64,000 nt of DNA from assembly GCA_020049495.1 (NCBI GenBank), contig JAIFKU010000035.1, forward strand, positions 51,350 to 115,349. The letters run 5' to 3'. Positions 18,147 to 28,320 of the stretch are shown here, piece by piece. Source of the DNA: Accumulibacter sp. (GTDB lineage Bacteria; Pseudomonadota; Gammaproteobacteria; Burkholderiales; Rhodocyclaceae). Every line of letters begins with the position of its first letter. The first letter of the stretch is position 1. The position numbers were made by a program, and so were the translations under genes. The notes beneath the pieces are model-generated. The model was not told the origin of the DNA. It saw nothing but the letters and a program-made list of their open reading frames with translations, and made no database searches.

Positions 18147-19100
18147 CTATTTGAGCAGGCCGACTTCGCGGTAGTATTTCTCGGCGCCCGGGTGTAACGG
18201 TGCGGGCGGATTCTTCGCGGCGATTTCCTTTTTGATGGCCTTGGCCGCCGAGTGCGCGGCGATCATCTGGTCCATATTGTCGAACATCGACTTGGTCATG
18301 GTATAGACGGTCTGCGTCGACACGCCCTCGTGCGTCACCAGGTAGTTCTGCACCGAGATTGTCGATACGTCATTGTCCTGTCCTTCATAGGTCTTGGCCG
18401 GGATGATGCCGACCTGGAAAGCCGGGTCGTTGATCTTGGCAACGATGTCGGCCGGGATGGTCAGGAAAACGACTTTCTGCGAGGTCGCGAGGTCGCGCAG
18501 CGCGGCAACGCCAAGCCCCGAAGAGAGCAGGGTGACGTCGAGCTGGCGATTCTTCATGAGTTCGACCGATTCGGCGTAGGACAGGTATTCGACCTTGGAA
18601 AAGTCCTTGTAGGTCAAGCCGGCGGCCTTGACGATTTCGCGCACGTTGAGTTCGGTCCCCGACTTCGGCGCGCCGACCGAAATGCGCTTGCCCTTGATGT
18701 CGGCGAGCGACTTGATGCCGGCGTCGGCGTTGGCGACAAAATGAATGTAGTTAGGATAAAGCGCGGCAATCGTCCGCAGTTTCTTGAGCGGCGTCTTGAA
18801 ACCGGCTTCCTCGTTGCCTTTCCAGGCATCGGACAGGGAATCGCCGAGCGAAATGGCGGCTTCGCCGCGGCCGGCCTGCAACAGGTTGAGGTTTTCGGCG
18901 CTGGCTTTGGTAGCCTGCACGGCAGTTTTTGAATCGGGAATCGCCTTGCCGTAGATCTGCGACAGTGCGACGCCGAGCGGGTAATAGACGCCGCTGGTGC
19001 CGCCGGTGAGAATATTAATGAACTCGGCGGCGTACGCCGGGAGGGACAGGCAGAGCGCGGCGGCGCTGGCAATCAGGATGTGGCGCAATGAAGCTTTCAT
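18147..19100 (-). CDS. TAXI-family TRAP solute-binding protein
   Basis: 317 residues with a clear signal peptide (MKASLRHILIASAAALCLS ... AYA, cut before AEF). The mature protein starts INILTGGTSGVYYPLG, the hallmark of the TAXI family, followed by Q-A-T-K-A-S-A-E-N-L. It captures the solute in the periplasm for the fused permease 96 bases downstream. The start at 19100 has GGAG 8 bases before it; nine upstream codons in frame are rejected because they precede the signal peptide. TAXI systems often carry glutamate or other carboxylates, but the ligand here is unknown. Confidence 0.93.
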   Translation of the reverse strand: MKASLRHILIASAAALCLSLPAYAAEFINILTGGTSGVYYPLGVALSQIYGKAIPDSKTAVQATKASAENLNLLQAGRGEAAISLGDSLSDAWKGNEEAGFKTPLKKLRTIAALYPNYIHFVANADAGIKSLADIKGKRISVGAPKSGTELNVREIVKAAGLTYKDFSKVEYLSYAESVELMKNRQLDVTLLSSGLGVAALRDLATSQKVVFLTIPADIVAKINDPAFQVGIIPAKTYEGQDNDVSTISVQNYLVTHEGVSTQTVYTMTKSMFDNMDQMIAAHSAAKAIKKEIAAKNPPAPLHPGAEKYYREVGLLK

Positions 19101-19237
19101 CAGTTTATCTCCGGTGGGAAGTGACAAAGCGATTTTAGGTCAAATCTGCTGCTGCCAAACAATTATCAATCACTTTTCATGCACGCGCCAGACAAATAAG
19201 ATTAGACTAATTGCTCAGAGAATACTCGGGAAGCGCC

Positions 19238-20371
19238 GTGGCTACCGCAAGTAATTCCGTTATCCTGATTATTGACGACGTACCCGAGAACCTGCACGTG
19301 CTGAGTGAACTGCTGCTGCCGCAGTATCAGGTACTGGCAGCGACTTCAGGTGCCGGCGGGCTGCGTGTGGCCAACGGCCGGCCGAAGCCCGATCTGATCC
19401 TGCTCGACGTGATGATGCCCGGCATGGACGGTTATACGGTGCTGGCCAGGCTGCGCGAAAATCCCGATACCCGCGATATTCCGGTCATTTTTCTTACGGC
19501 GCTGGCCGATTCGGGCGACGAGGAGCACGGTCTTAAACTCGGCGCGGCCGATTACATCACCAAGCCGATCACCCCCACCGTGGTCCTGGCGCGTGTGCAT
19601 ACCCAGCTCGAAGCCAAGCTGGCACGCGACTGGATGAAACAGCAGAACGTCACCCTCGAAGCCGAAGTCGCCCGGCGCATGGCCGAAAACGATCTGACCC
19701 AGCGTGTCAGCATCCGGGCGCTGGCGCATCTGGCCGAAACGCGCGACCCGGAAACCGGCAATCACATTTTGCGCACCCAGGGCTATGTCCAGCAACTGGC
19801 GCGGGGGCTGTGCCAGCACCCGCGCTTCGCCGGCACCCTGGATGAGCGTTACATTGATCTGCTGCACCGCTCGGCCCCGTTGCACGACATCGGCAAGGTC
19901 GGCATTCCCGATCACATCCTGCTCAAACCCGACAAACTCACGGTCGACGAATGGGTCATCATGCAGACGCACGCCAGACTCGGCAGCGACGCCATCGAGC
20001 AGGCCGAACGCGATATCGAAATGCCTCTGCCCTTCCTGTCGCTGGCCAAGGAAATTGCTCGCTGGCACCATGAGAAATGGGATGGCAGCGGTTACCCGGA
20101 TGGCCTTTCCGGCGATACCATTCCCGTTTCTGCGCGGCTGATGGCCGTAGCCGATGTTTTCGATGCGCTGATCACGGTACGGGTTTACAAGCCGGCGATG
20201 TCCTATACCGAAGCCCGCGACATCATCGCCAGCGGACGTGGCAGCCACTTTGATCCCGACATGGTCGATGCCTTCATCGTCAACTTCGCCGATTTTTCCG
20301 CTATCGCCGAGCGTTACAGCGACGCCGCAGGAACGACAACGGAAACTGATCCTCCCGGTACCTGGTCGTGA
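19238..20371 (+). CDS. Response regulator with HD-GYP output domain
   Basis: About 377 residues. The receiver domain has Asp57 as phosphoacceptor in [12 protein letters not shown] and T-A in the switch position. An HD-GYP domain follows with His216-Asp217 in [10 protein letters not shown] and the signature [16 protein letters not shown]. Such proteins hydrolyse cyclic di-GMP. GTG 19238 is preferred over an in-frame TTG at 19211. The stop overlaps the hybrid kinase start by 4 bases (GTGA), so kinase and regulator are made together and the kinase probably phosphorylates this receiver. The effect would be control of motility or biofilm through c-di-GMP. Confidence 0.93.
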   Translation: MATASNSVILIIDDVPENLHVLSELLLPQYQVLAATSGAGGLRVANGRPKPDLILLDVMMPGMDGYTVLARLRENPDTRDIPVIFLTALADSGDEEHGLKLGAADYITKPITPTVVLARVHTQLEAKLARDWMKQQNVTLEAEVARRMAENDLTQRVSIRALAHLAETRDPETGNHILRTQGYVQQLARGLCQHPRFAGTLDERYIDLLHRSAPLHDIGKVGIPDHILLKPDKLTVDEWVIMQTHARLGSDAIEQAERDIEMPLPFLSLAKEIARWHHEKWDGSGYPDGLSGDTIPVSARLMAVADVFDALITVRVYKPAMSYTEARDIIASGRGSHFDPDMVDAFIVNFADFSAIAERYSDAAGTTTETDPPGTWS

Positions 20372-23300
20372 ACCCGGAACCGGCGCACCCATCAGGTAAC
20401 CGTCTTCAAAGGCCAGTGGCTGGTGCTACCGTTAAAATCGTTCTGACCTATGCGGCTTTCTCCTGTCTCTGGATATTGCTCTCCGACAAGGCCGTGCTCT
20501 GGCTGGTCAGTGATCCGGAGCAAATCGGCCTACTCAGTACCATCAAGGGCTGGCTGTTCGTCGCTGTAACTTCCTTGCTACTCTACGGGCTGATACGTCG
20601 ACTGATTGATCAAGTCCAGGCAGCTTCCTTGCGCGAGATTGAAGCACAGACGGAAAAGTCGCACGCCCTGCGATTGCTGGCCACCATTGCCGACAATTCT
20701 TCAGACGCTATCTTTGCCAAGGACCAGCAGGGGCGCTACCAAATGGTCAATCCGGAAACGGCACGGATCATCGGCAAGCCGGCCGATCAGGTTGTGGGCC
20801 ACGACGACTCGGCGCTGTTCCCGCCACAACAGTACGCGGAAATCCGCGCCAACGACCAGCGCGTGATCAGCGAAAACCACATCGAAACCCATGAGGAAAC
20901 GCTGGCCACCACACAGGGAGAACGTACCTTCCTGACGCTCAAGGGGCCCTTGCGCGACGCTGACGGGCAACTTCTCGGGCTGTTCGGCATCGCCCGCGAC
21001 ATTACCGATCGCAAGGCCAGCGAAGCCAGAATCAGCCGCCTGAGCCAGACCTATGCGGTACTGGGCGAGTGCAATCAGGCCATCGTGCGCTGTGCCAGCC
21101 AGGAAGAACTGTTCCCGCAAATCTGCCGCTTTGCGGTGCAGTTCGGCGGCATGAAGATGGCCTGGGTTGGCCTGGTCGACCCCGAATCCCTGAGTATTCG
21201 ACCGGTGGCCAGTTTCGGCGATGGCCCGGAGGTTTTGCATGACATACGTTCTTCGGCCGATGCACAAAGCCCCTTCGGACAAGGAGCGAGCGGCACCGCG
21301 ATCCGCACCGGCAAGCTCGTCTGCATCCAGGATTACCTGAACGATGCGCGAACGGCGCCGTGGCATGACTGGGCTACGCGTGCCGGGTGTCGCTCCTTGG
21401 CCGCCCTACCGCTGAGCAGAAATGACCAAGCAATCGGAGCACTGATGCTCTATTCCGGTGAACTCAACGCCTTTGACGAGGATGTGCGCAAGTTGCTCGA
21501 CGAAATGTCGTTCGACATCAGTTTCGCGCTCAACGGCTATGCCCGTGATGCGGAGAGCATGGGTGCCAATGCCCAGTTGCGCAAACTTTCTCTGGCTATC
21601 GAGCAAAGCCCGGAAAGCATCGTCATCACCAATGTCGACGCCCGCATCGAATACGTGAACGAGACCTTCGTCCGCGTCACCGGCTTCAGCCGCGACGAAG
21701 CGATCGGCCAGAACCCGAAGATCCTGAACTCGGGCAAGACGCCACCGGCAACCTACGTTGCCATGTGGTCGGCATTGGCACAAGGCCTGCCGTGGAAGGG
21801 CGAATTTCACAACCGCAAGAAGGACGGCAGTGAATACGTCGAGTTTGCCATCATTACCCCCTTGCGTCAGCCCGACGGATCGATCAGCCACTATGTAGCG
21901 GTCAAGGAAGACATCACCGAGAAAAAGCGGCTTGGCGAAGAACTGGATCGTCATCGCTTCCATCTGGAAGAACTGGTGGCACAGCGCACGATGGAGTTGC
22001 TTGGAGCACAGCAGCAGGCCGAGGCCGCCAACCAGGCCAAGAGCTCATTCCTGGCCAACATGAGTCACGAAATCCGTACGCCGATCAATGCCATCATCGG
22101 CCTCACCCACCTGCTGCGGCGCGGCGCGGCGACGCCGGTACAGACCGAGCGGCTGAACAAGATCGACGGTGCCGGCCGGCATCTGCTGTCGATCATCAAC
22201 GACATTCTCGACCTGTCCAAGATCGAGGCCAACCGGCTGCAACTGGAGAACAGCGATTTCCATCTTTCGGCCATACTTGACAGTGTCGGTTCGATCATTA
22301 ACCAGTCGGCACGCGACAAGGGGCTGCACATCAGGCTTGAACACGATGCCGTGCCGTTGTGGCTGAACGGCGATCCGGCACGTTTGCGTCAGGCCCTGCT
22401 CAACTACGCCGGCAACGCCGTCAAGTTCACCGAAAAAGGGGTCATCGTCATTCGCGCCAGTCTACTCGACGAGGTCGAAGGCGAATTACTGGTGCGCTTC
22501 GAAGTCGCGGATACCGGCATCGGTATTGCGCCCGACAAGATGGCCCGGCTGTTCCAGGACTTCGAGCAGGCCGATGCTTCGACCACGCGCAAATATGGGG
22601 GTACCGGCCTCGGGCTGGCCATTACCCGGCGACTGGCGCAACTGATGGGCGGGGAAGCCGGTGCCGAAAGCAGCCCGGGCAAGGGTAGCACTTTCTGGTT
22701 TACCGTCCGCCTGCAACGCGGTCACGGCAGCATGTCCGCCCAACCGGTGAGCGCGCCGGCAGATGCCGAAACGCAATTGCGCCGACTCCACGGCGCGGCC
22801 AGAATTTTGCTCGCCGAGGACAACCCGATCAATCGTGAAGTGGCGCTGGAACTGCTGCATGCCGTGGGCCTGCAGGTCGATGCCGCAGCCGACGGCCGCG
22901 AGGCGGTGGCGAAGGCGAAAGCTCACGCTTACGACTTGATCCTGATGGACATGCAGATGCCCGTCATGGACGGCCTTGAAGCCACCCGCGCCATCCGTGC
23001 GCTGCCGGACCGGGAAACTCTGCCGATCCTGGCGATGACGGCCAACGCCTTCGACGAGGATCGTCTGGCCTGCGAAGAGGCGGGGATGAACGACTTCATC
23101 ACCAAACCGGTAGACCCTGCCACGCTCTACCAGAACCTGTTGTTATGGCTGTCGGCCGCGACGCTGGGGACCACAGCACATGAGTCCGGCAAGGCTGACG
23201 TGGAAGCGGATTACTTTCGCACCGCCAGCGTCCGCGCCAGCCCACCGGACCCGGCAGCAAGGGCTGGCGACGAGACAACGGTCGACGCCGTTCTCGCCGA

Positions 23301-23901
23301 CCTGGGCCGTGTGCCAGGACTGAATGTGGCGCGCGGCCAGGCGGCCTTGCGCTGCAACAGCGAAAAATACCTGAGCCTGCTCGGCCGCTTTGTCGAAGCA
23401 CACGCCGATGACATGACAACGCTGGCGACGAGCCTGGCCGAGGGCGACCAGGTAACGGCGCTGCGCCTGGTGCATACCCTCAAGGGGACCGGAGCCACAC
23501 TCGGCGCCGATCATCTGTCGGCCATGGCGGCAAGTCTGGAAAGCCTGCTCAAGGCGACCCAGTCGGTAGGTATTGGCAGCGACGATATCCGCCCTGAAAT
23601 GGACGCCATCAGCCTCGAACTCGCTGCGCTAGCCGCCGCTTTTCCCCCATCAGTGGCGCTCCCGCAGGCGGACACCATGCCTCCGGATCCGGCCGTTCTG
23701 CGAGCCGTGCTTGAGCAGCTCGGCATGCTTCTGGAAAAAAGCGATGCCACCGCCATCGCCCTGTTCGAAAAGCACGAGTCATTGCTGCGTGCTTCTCTGG
23801 GTGCTCCATGCCAGAATCTAGCGCGACAGATCAGGGGCTTCGACTTTGAAACCGCATGCACGACGCTGCGCGACCTGCGCGAGTGGATCGGAATACGCTG
23901 A
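20368..23901 (+). CDS. Hybrid sensor histidine kinase (PAS-GAF-PAS-HisKA-HATPase-REC-Hpt)
   Basis: 1177 residues from a GTG start overlapping the HD-GYP gene. Order: two membrane helices (about 22-48 and 61-79) with a very short periplasmic loop; PAS (about 103-215); GAF (about 230-375); second PAS with PAC (about 395-515); HisKA with His567 in [10 protein letters not shown]; HATPase with N box [11 protein letters not shown] and [11 protein letters not shown] with Asp861 in [11 protein letters not shown]; and Hpt with His1036 in [13 protein letters not shown]. It can run a His-Asp-His phosphorelay and pass phosphate to the coupled HD-GYP regulator. The signal is likely cytoplasmic or membrane-borne, since almost no periplasmic domain exists. 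Confidence 0.94.
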   Translation: MNPEPAHPSGNRLQRPVAGATVKIVLTYAAFSCLWILLSDKAVLWLVSDPEQIGLLSTIKGWLFVAVTSLLLYGLIRRLIDQVQAASLREIEAQTEKSHALRLLATIADNSSDAIFAKDQQGRYQMVNPETARIIGKPADQVVGHDDSALFPPQQYAEIRANDQRVISENHIETHEETLATTQGERTFLTLKGPLRDADGQLLGLFGIARDITDRKASEARISRLSQTYAVLGECNQAIVRCASQEELFPQICRFAVQFGGMKMAWVGLVDPESLSIRPVASFGDGPEVLHDIRSSADAQSPFGQGASGTAIRTGKLVCIQDYLNDARTAPWHDWATRAGCRSLAALPLSRNDQAIGALMLYSGELNAFDEDVRKLLDEMSFDISFALNGYARDAESMGANAQLRKLSLAIEQSPESIVITNVDARIEYVNETFVRVTGFSRDEAIGQNPKILNSGKTPPATYVAMWSALAQGLPWKGEFHNRKKDGSEYVEFAIITPLRQPDGSISHYVAVKEDITEKKRLGEELDRHRFHLEELVAQRTMELLGAQQQAEAANQAKSSFLANMSHEIRTPINAIIGLTHLLRRGAATPVQTERLNKIDGAGRHLLSIINDILDLSKIEANRLQLENSDFHLSAILDSVGSIINQSARDKGLHIRLEHDAVPLWLNGDPARLRQALLNYAGNAVKFTEKGVIVIRASLLDEVEGELLVRFEVADTGIGIAPDKMARLFQDFEQADASTTRKYGGTGLGLAITRRLAQLMGGEAGAESSPGKGSTFWFTVRLQRGHGSMSAQPVSAPADAETQLRRLHGAARILLAEDNPINREVALELLHAVGLQVDAAADGREAVAKAKAHAYDLILMDMQMPVMDGLEATRAIRALPDRETLPILAMTANAFDEDRLACEEAGMNDFITKPVDPATLYQNLLLWLSAATLGTTAHESGKADVEADYFRTASVRASPPDPAARAGDETTVDAVLADLGRVPGLNVARGQAALRCNSEKYLSLLGRFVEAHADDMTTLATSLAEGDQVTALRLVHTLKGTGATLGADHLSAMAASLESLLKATQSVGIGSDDIRPEMDAISLELAALAAAFPPSVALPQADTMPPDPAVLRAVLEQLGMLLEKSDATAIALFEKHESLLRASLGAPCQNLARQIRGFDFETACTTLRDLREWIGIR

Positions 23902-23969
23902 AGATGCAGCTGTCCGACCCGGTTCTCTATCCATCCTTGCTCTTGCCGACTCATTCAGCAGCGCTGTAG

Positions 23970-24021
23970 GTCGGGCTTCAGCCCGACAGGCCAGATCAGC
24001 AGCGTCGGCCTGAAGGCCGAC
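23970..24021. repeat. Pair of REP-like palindromes between convergent genes
   Basis: Two related 18-base palindromes, GTCGGGCTTCAGCCCGAC (23970-23987) and GTCGGCCTGAAGGCCGAC (24004-24021), are spaced 16 bases apart between the convergent kinase and btuD genes. This is the layout of REP/BIME-type elements. They could also serve as a bidirectional transcription terminator, though neither is followed by a strong T tract. Confidence 0.7.
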
Positions 24022-24037
24022 CCACAAGGCGGCTTGG

Positions 24038-24817
24038 TCAGCGCGGAATGAAGCTGATTCGGCCTTCGCTTTCGAGCGCTTGCAAGGGGTACTGATAGAG
24101 CGCGGAAAGCCGGTCTACGGTCAGCATTTCACGGGTCGGCCCGGTTTCGCTGCGGCCGTCACCGTGGATCAGCAAGGCCCGGTCGCAGAAGCGCCAGGCC
24201 AGCGCGGGTTCGTGCAGGACCATGGCCACTGCGGCACGGCAATCGCGCGCCGCCGTGGCAAAGAGTTCAAGCATGGCAATCTGGTGTTTCAGATCGAGGT
24301 GGGCAATCGGCTCGTCGAGCAAGAACAGGCGCGGCGCTTGCGCCAGCAGCGTGGCAATGGCCAGGCGCTGCCGTTCGCCGCCGGAGAGCGTCTGGATGTC
24401 GCGCTGTTCGAAGGCGGCGAGATCGACAGCGGCCAGCGCTGCACGAACGATTTTCGCGTCCTTGTCGCTCTCCCAGCCCCAGCGCTCAAGGTGCGGATGG
24501 CGGCCGACCAGCGCCGTTTCGAGTACGGTCGAGGCGAAGGCGTCGCCGCGCACCTGCGGCAGCCAGCCGCGGATCAGTGCGCTCTGGCGTGCACCCAGTT
24601 GCGTGTAGCTGGAACCGTCAATGCGCACCTCCCCGGACTGCGGTGCGCGCAGCCCGGCAAGAACCGAAAGCAGGGTTGATTTTCCGGCCCCGTTGCGCCC
24701 GAGAATGGCCAGCCGTTCGCCCGGCTGCAGCGTCAGGTCGAGGTCGCGACAGAAGGTCTTGCCGCCGATGCCGACACTCAGTTTGCGCGCTTCGAGCAAA
24801 GGAATATCGCCGCTCAT
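24038..24817 (-). CDS. btuD: Cobalamin ABC transporter ATP-binding protein
   Basis: 259 residues with Walker A GRNGAGKST, signature LSGGERQRLAIA, Walker B LFLLDEPIAHLD and the switch histidine in VLHEPAL. The sequence belongs to the FecE/BtuD group of siderophore and cobalamin importers. It starts one base after the stop of the FecCD-type permease, and the whole unit lies behind a cobalamin riboswitch, which fixes the likely substrate as vitamin B12 or a cobinamide. The start at 24817 is chosen because upstream in-frame codons overlap the permease. Confidence 0.88.
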   Translation of the reverse strand: MSGDIPLLEARKLSVGIGGKTFCRDLDLTLQPGERLAILGRNGAGKSTLLSVLAGLRAPQSGEVRIDGSSYTQLGARQSALIRGWLPQVRGDAFASTVLETALVGRHPHLERWGWESDKDAKIVRAALAAVDLAAFEQRDIQTLSGGERQRLAIATLLAQAPRLFLLDEPIAHLDLKHQIAMLELFATAARDCRAAVAMVLHEPALAWRFCDRALLIHGDGRSETGPTREMLTVDRLSALYQYPLQALESEGRISFIPR

Positions 24818-24818
24818 G

Positions 24819-25808
24819 TCAGCGCCTCGTCTGCGGATCACGGGTGAGCAGGAAGAGGAAAACCGGGACACCGATCAGCGCGGTCAGGACACCGACCGGG
24901 AGCTGTTGCGGGGCCAGGACACTGCGCGCCAGCGTGTCGGCGACAAGCAGCAGGCTGCCGCCGGCGAGTACCGATGCCGGCAACAGCAGGCGCTGATCGT
25001 TGCCCACGGCCAGACGTACCAGATGCGGGACGATCAGCCCGATGAAACCGATCGAACCGGCTTGCGTTACGGCGGCGGCGGTGGCCAGCGAGGCGACGAT
25101 GTAAACGCCCAGACGCAGACGGCTGACCTGCACGCCGAGGGTCTGCGCCATATCGGCGCCGCGCGCGAGCAGATTCAACTCGCGGGCAAAAGGCAGGGAG
25201 ACGAGCAGGACGGCAGCCAGGACACCGAGTACCAGTTCCGGATCATTGGCTTGAGAAAGGTCGCCCATCAGCCAGAACAGCATGCCGCGCAGTTTTTCGT
25301 CAGGGGAAATGGAAAGCATCAGCGCCACGGCAGCGCCGCAGCCGGCGGCGACGATCACCCCGGTCAGCAGCAGGCGGGTCTGCGTCCAGCTACCATCGCC
25401 ATGCGCCAGGCCGAAGACAACGAGCATGGCGCCGAGCGCACCGAGAAAGGCCGCGCTATTGATGCCGGCGATCCCGAAACCGAGCAGCAAGGCCAGAATC
25501 GCACCCACCCCAGCGCCCCCGGAGATGCCCAGAACATAGGGGTCGGCGAGCGGGTTGCGCAACAGAACCTGAAGCAGTGCACCGGCCAGCGCCAGCAGCC
25601 CGCCGCAGGCAAAACCGGCCATGGCGCGCGGCAGGCGCAGGCTGCGCACCACCTCGGCCGATACGCTGTCCGGGCAACTGAACAGCGTGGAAAACACTTC
25701 ACTGATCGGGATCGCGATGCTGCCCACCATCAGCGCCAGCGCCAGGCTCAGCAGCGCCAGCCCGGCCAGGGCAGCGAGGATGAACAGGGCGCGGCGACGG
25801 GTGGGCAT
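24819..25808 (-). CDS. btuC: Cobalamin ABC transporter permease (FecCD family)
   Basis: 329 residues and about ten membrane helices. Family landmarks are LRLPRAMAGFACGGLLALAG, LRNPLADPYVLGISGGAG and GSIGFIGLIVPHLVRLAVG, with the last forming the coupling region for the ATPase. It sits 2 bases after btuB and 1 base before btuD in one transcription unit. No periplasmic binding protein gene (btuF) is present in the unit. The cobalamin assignment rests on the riboswitch and BtuB neighbour, since iron-siderophore permeases look alike. Confidence 0.9.
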   Translation of the reverse strand: MPTRRRALFILAALAGLALLSLALALMVGSIAIPISEVFSTLFSCPDSVSAEVVRSLRLPRAMAGFACGGLLALAGALLQVLLRNPLADPYVLGISGGAGVGAILALLLGFGIAGINSAAFLGALGAMLVVFGLAHGDGSWTQTRLLLTGVIVAAGCGAAVALMLSISPDEKLRGMLFWLMGDLSQANDPELVLGVLAAVLLVSLPFARELNLLARGADMAQTLGVQVSRLRLGVYIVASLATAAAVTQAGSIGFIGLIVPHLVRLAVGNDQRLLLPASVLAGGSLLLVADTLARSVLAPQQLPVGVLTALIGVPVFLFLLTRDPQTRR

Positions 25809-25810
25809 GG

Positions 25811-27823
25811 TCAGCGGAACTGGTAGTCAAACGTGACCATCACGGTGCGCGAGCGGTCAGGATAGACGTTGTAGCTTGTCGGGCTGGTTGGACTGTTGAC
25901 CAGGGCATACGAGTAATACTTCTTGTCGAACAGGTTGTTCACCGCCAAAGCCAGAGTGGCATCGCCGATGCGGTGGCTGTACTTGGTGTCGACGGTCGCG
26001 TAGGAGGGCATCTTCGAAAATCGATTGGCCGGATCATTATCGTAGTGCTGGCTGCCGACATAATTCACCCCGGCGTGGAGCTGGTCACGCTGGGTAATGT
26101 ACCAGTTGGCCAGCAGGCTGGCGCGGTGGCGCGGAACGACCGGAACGCTCTTGCCGGTCACGTCAATCCCGTTGTAAACCCCGGAGCGGAATGAGGCGTT
26201 GGTCAGAGTATAGCGTCCGCTGAGTGACAGGTTCGACAGGGGATCCCATCGTCCGGCCAGTTCGACGCCTTCACGTCGTGTCGGCGTCATGTTGATGTTC
26301 GATCCGAAAGCGCCGGCCAGCCGGTTGAAATACAACTCGTTTTCGAGATCGCTGCGGAACACGACCACGCTTGCCGTCGTGGCGCTGCTGGTCCACGCCA
26401 GCCCCAGCTCGTGATCGCGCGAGGTCTGTGGCTTGAGTAGAGTGCAGGGCGCCGTGTAGCAACGGTTTTCGTCGATATTGGCGATGCGGTAGCTGGTTCC
26501 GGAGCGGACATGCACGGCCAGACCTCTGATCAGGTTTTGTTTCAAACCCAGAGACCAGGCCTGCAGTCGCCTATGGTCGGTTTGGTTCACGGGGGCCATG
26601 GACAGTGCATAAGGCACCTCACGACGAATGTCGAGCGCTTCGCTGCGGGCACCAAGTGAGAGCAATGTCGATGAGCTGACTTGAAGGCTATCCTGAATGT
26701 ACCAACCCTCGGTCTTCTGACTTCCGGTTTCCAGAGAGGGGCCGGCAAAGCCAAAGCCGAAGTCGTCGTATTTCTTGCTCTTGAAATCCCAATTGCGCAG
26801 GTCGTAGCCTGTAATCAGTTCGTTCGCCAGACCGGCGAGTTTGGCGTTCCATTTGATCCGCGGCGAGAACTCGTCGGTCGTTACGCGGCGATTATCGGCA
26901 GAGATACTGGCAAAGGCCAGATCATTGCTGAAGAACTCGGTAATGCGATCCCGCCGGGCAAGATTGGCGGCGAATTCGAGATCACCTATCCGGTGCGTGA
27001 GCGACAGGCCCGCATGCCACAGGTCGGTATAGGCGTAATCATTCGGCGTACTGGTGCCGTTGGGGTCGCTGCGCCACTGTAACTCGGTACGTGCTCCGGG
27101 AAGGCGGGAACGGTTGCTTTCGCTACCGAAATTGAGCGCCAGACGGGTGTCGTTCTGCACCTGGTAGGCAAGCGTACCACTGACATTCTGTTGGTCGACA
27201 TGGTTGTTCTTGCGTTCGTTATCCGTGTGGTAATCCTGAACGTTGAGCACAAGGCTGGCCTGCTCACCACCGATATTTGCCGAGCCACGCAAGTCACGCT
27301 TTGCCAGGCTGCCGCCAGTGGCGTACAGGCTGGCCCCACGGCTATTGAGTCGGCCTTGCCGGGTAATGATATTGATGACCCCGGCAGTGGCATTGCTGCC
27401 ATACAGCACGGCGCCTCCCGAGAGAATCTCGATCTTCTCGATAGCCCCAAGCGAAATCCCCGAGAGGCGTGCGGCAGCGAGTTCGTTTTCGCTGACGCGG
27501 ACGCCATCGACCAGGACCAGCGTGTTCTGATCGCCGGTGACGCCGAAACCCCGTAAATCAAGACCGGGATTCGATCCGCCAAACAGATCCTGGCGGATGT
27601 GCACGCCGCCAAGCTTATTTAGCACCTCGGCCACATTGGTGGCGCCGGACTCGCTGATTTCGTCAGCCGTGATGATGCGGGCGCCGACAGGCGCGGCGAA
27701 TTGCGAATCCGGGAAGCGCGAAGCGCTTACTACGATGGCTTCGCTATCCTTGTCGGCAGCGTAAATGGGTAATGCGGCGACGAGCGCGAGCGCGCCTGCG
27801 GCCAATGAACAACGTGGATGCAT
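25811..27823 (-). CDS. btuB: TonB-dependent cobalamin receptor
   Basis: 670 residues: signal peptide (MHPRCSLAAGALALVAALP...YAA), then a TonB box EAIVVSASRFPD matching the BtuB box style, a plug domain (ITADEISESGATNVAEVL ... VLVDGVRV) and a 22-strand type barrel ending in aromatic FDYQFR. It takes up corrinoids across the outer membrane using TonB energy. The start at 27823 has GGGAG 9 bases upstream and begins the signal peptide; the frame is open 45 more codons upstream, into the leader, which is not coding. Expression should be shut off by B12 through the riboswitch in the leader. Confidence 0.93.
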   Translation of the reverse strand: MHPRCSLAAGALALVAALPIYAADKDSEAIVVSASRFPDSQFAAPVGARIITADEISESGATNVAEVLNKLGGVHIRQDLFGGSNPGLDLRGFGVTGDQNTLVLVDGVRVSENELAAARLSGISLGAIEKIEILSGGAVLYGSNATAGVINIITRQGRLNSRGASLYATGGSLAKRDLRGSANIGGEQASLVLNVQDYHTDNERKNNHVDQQNVSGTLAYQVQNDTRLALNFGSESNRSRLPGARTELQWRSDPNGTSTPNDYAYTDLWHAGLSLTHRIGDLEFAANLARRDRITEFFSNDLAFASISADNRRVTTDEFSPRIKWNAKLAGLANELITGYDLRNWDFKSKKYDDFGFGFAGPSLETGSQKTEGWYIQDSLQVSSSTLLSLGARSEALDIRREVPYALSMAPVNQTDHRRLQAWSLGLKQNLIRGLAVHVRSGTSYRIANIDENRCYTAPCTLLKPQTSRDHELGLAWTSSATTASVVVFRSDLENELYFNRLAGAFGSNINMTPTRREGVELAGRWDPLSNLSLSGRYTLTNASFRSGVYNGIDVTGKSVPVVPRHRASLLANWYITQRDQLHAGVNYVGSQHYDNDPANRFSKMPSYATVDTKYSHRIGDATLALAVNNLFDKKYYSYALVNSPTSPTSYNVYPDRSRTVMVTFDYQFR

Positions 27824-27977
27824 GTCAGATTTCTCCCTAGCGCCGGCAAGCGTCCCCGCAAGCCGGCAAACAAAAATCGGAACTGTCCGAGGGGGAAAAC
27901 TGACGAGATGAGCACGCGTTGGTGAGCTGAGCATTCCGTGTCCGCCTCCCCGCGGCACTTCCGTCTAATTTGTGCGA

Positions 27978-28131
27978 AGGCCGGTATCCGGGCTCACGAG
28001 TCTTGATGTGTCGCCTTCCCAGGCATTTCGCCCAGTGGCATACCGACACACCCTCACTCGCTTACCGTTGCGGGGGCAGCACAGGCATGGTGTCTTTCGA
28101 CACGCACCTGTTTCCCGTTTAACCGCGGCAG
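27978..28131 (-). promoter_or_regulatory. Cobalamin (AdoCbl) riboswitch
   Basis: On the minus strand the leader of btuB contains the conserved cobalamin-riboswitch blocks in order: CGGGAAACAGGTG, the B12-box core CTGCCCCCGCAAC followed by GGTAAGCGAGTGAGG, then GCCACTGGGCG, CTGGGAAGG and the closing GAGCCCGGATACCGGC. The outer stem can pair GCCGCGGT near 28129 with ACCGGC near 27980. It should repress btuBCD when adenosylcobalamin is abundant. A TATAAT-like -10 at 28204-28209 (minus strand) is a candidate promoter, with a poor -35. A GCCGGC/GCCGGC hairpin at about 27842-27867 lies just before the btuB ribosome-binding site and may be part of the expression platform. Confidence 0.95.
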
Positions 28132-28283
28132 CGTTTTATGGAAACACTGCGGTGCGGCACCTTGCACGTTTATTTCCGCTCATGTCCAGCAGCGGAAAGG
28201 GGGATTATAGCCAAAACCGCTTTGCAGCACAGCCCGTAACGGGTTTTGTGAAATAAATTACATTTAAAACCAACGCTTAGCCC

Positions 28284-28313
28284 TTGACTCGACTTGGTTT
28301 TTGAAACTATAGT
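28284..28313 (+). promoter_or_regulatory. Sigma-70 promoter of the zapB-like gene
   Basis: TTGACT (28284-28289) and TATAGT (28308-28313) are separated by 18 bases. The predicted start of transcription, about 28320, coincides with the ATG of the zapB-like gene at 28321, so the mRNA may be leaderless. Confidence 0.7.
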
Positions 28314-28320
28314 CCGAGAC

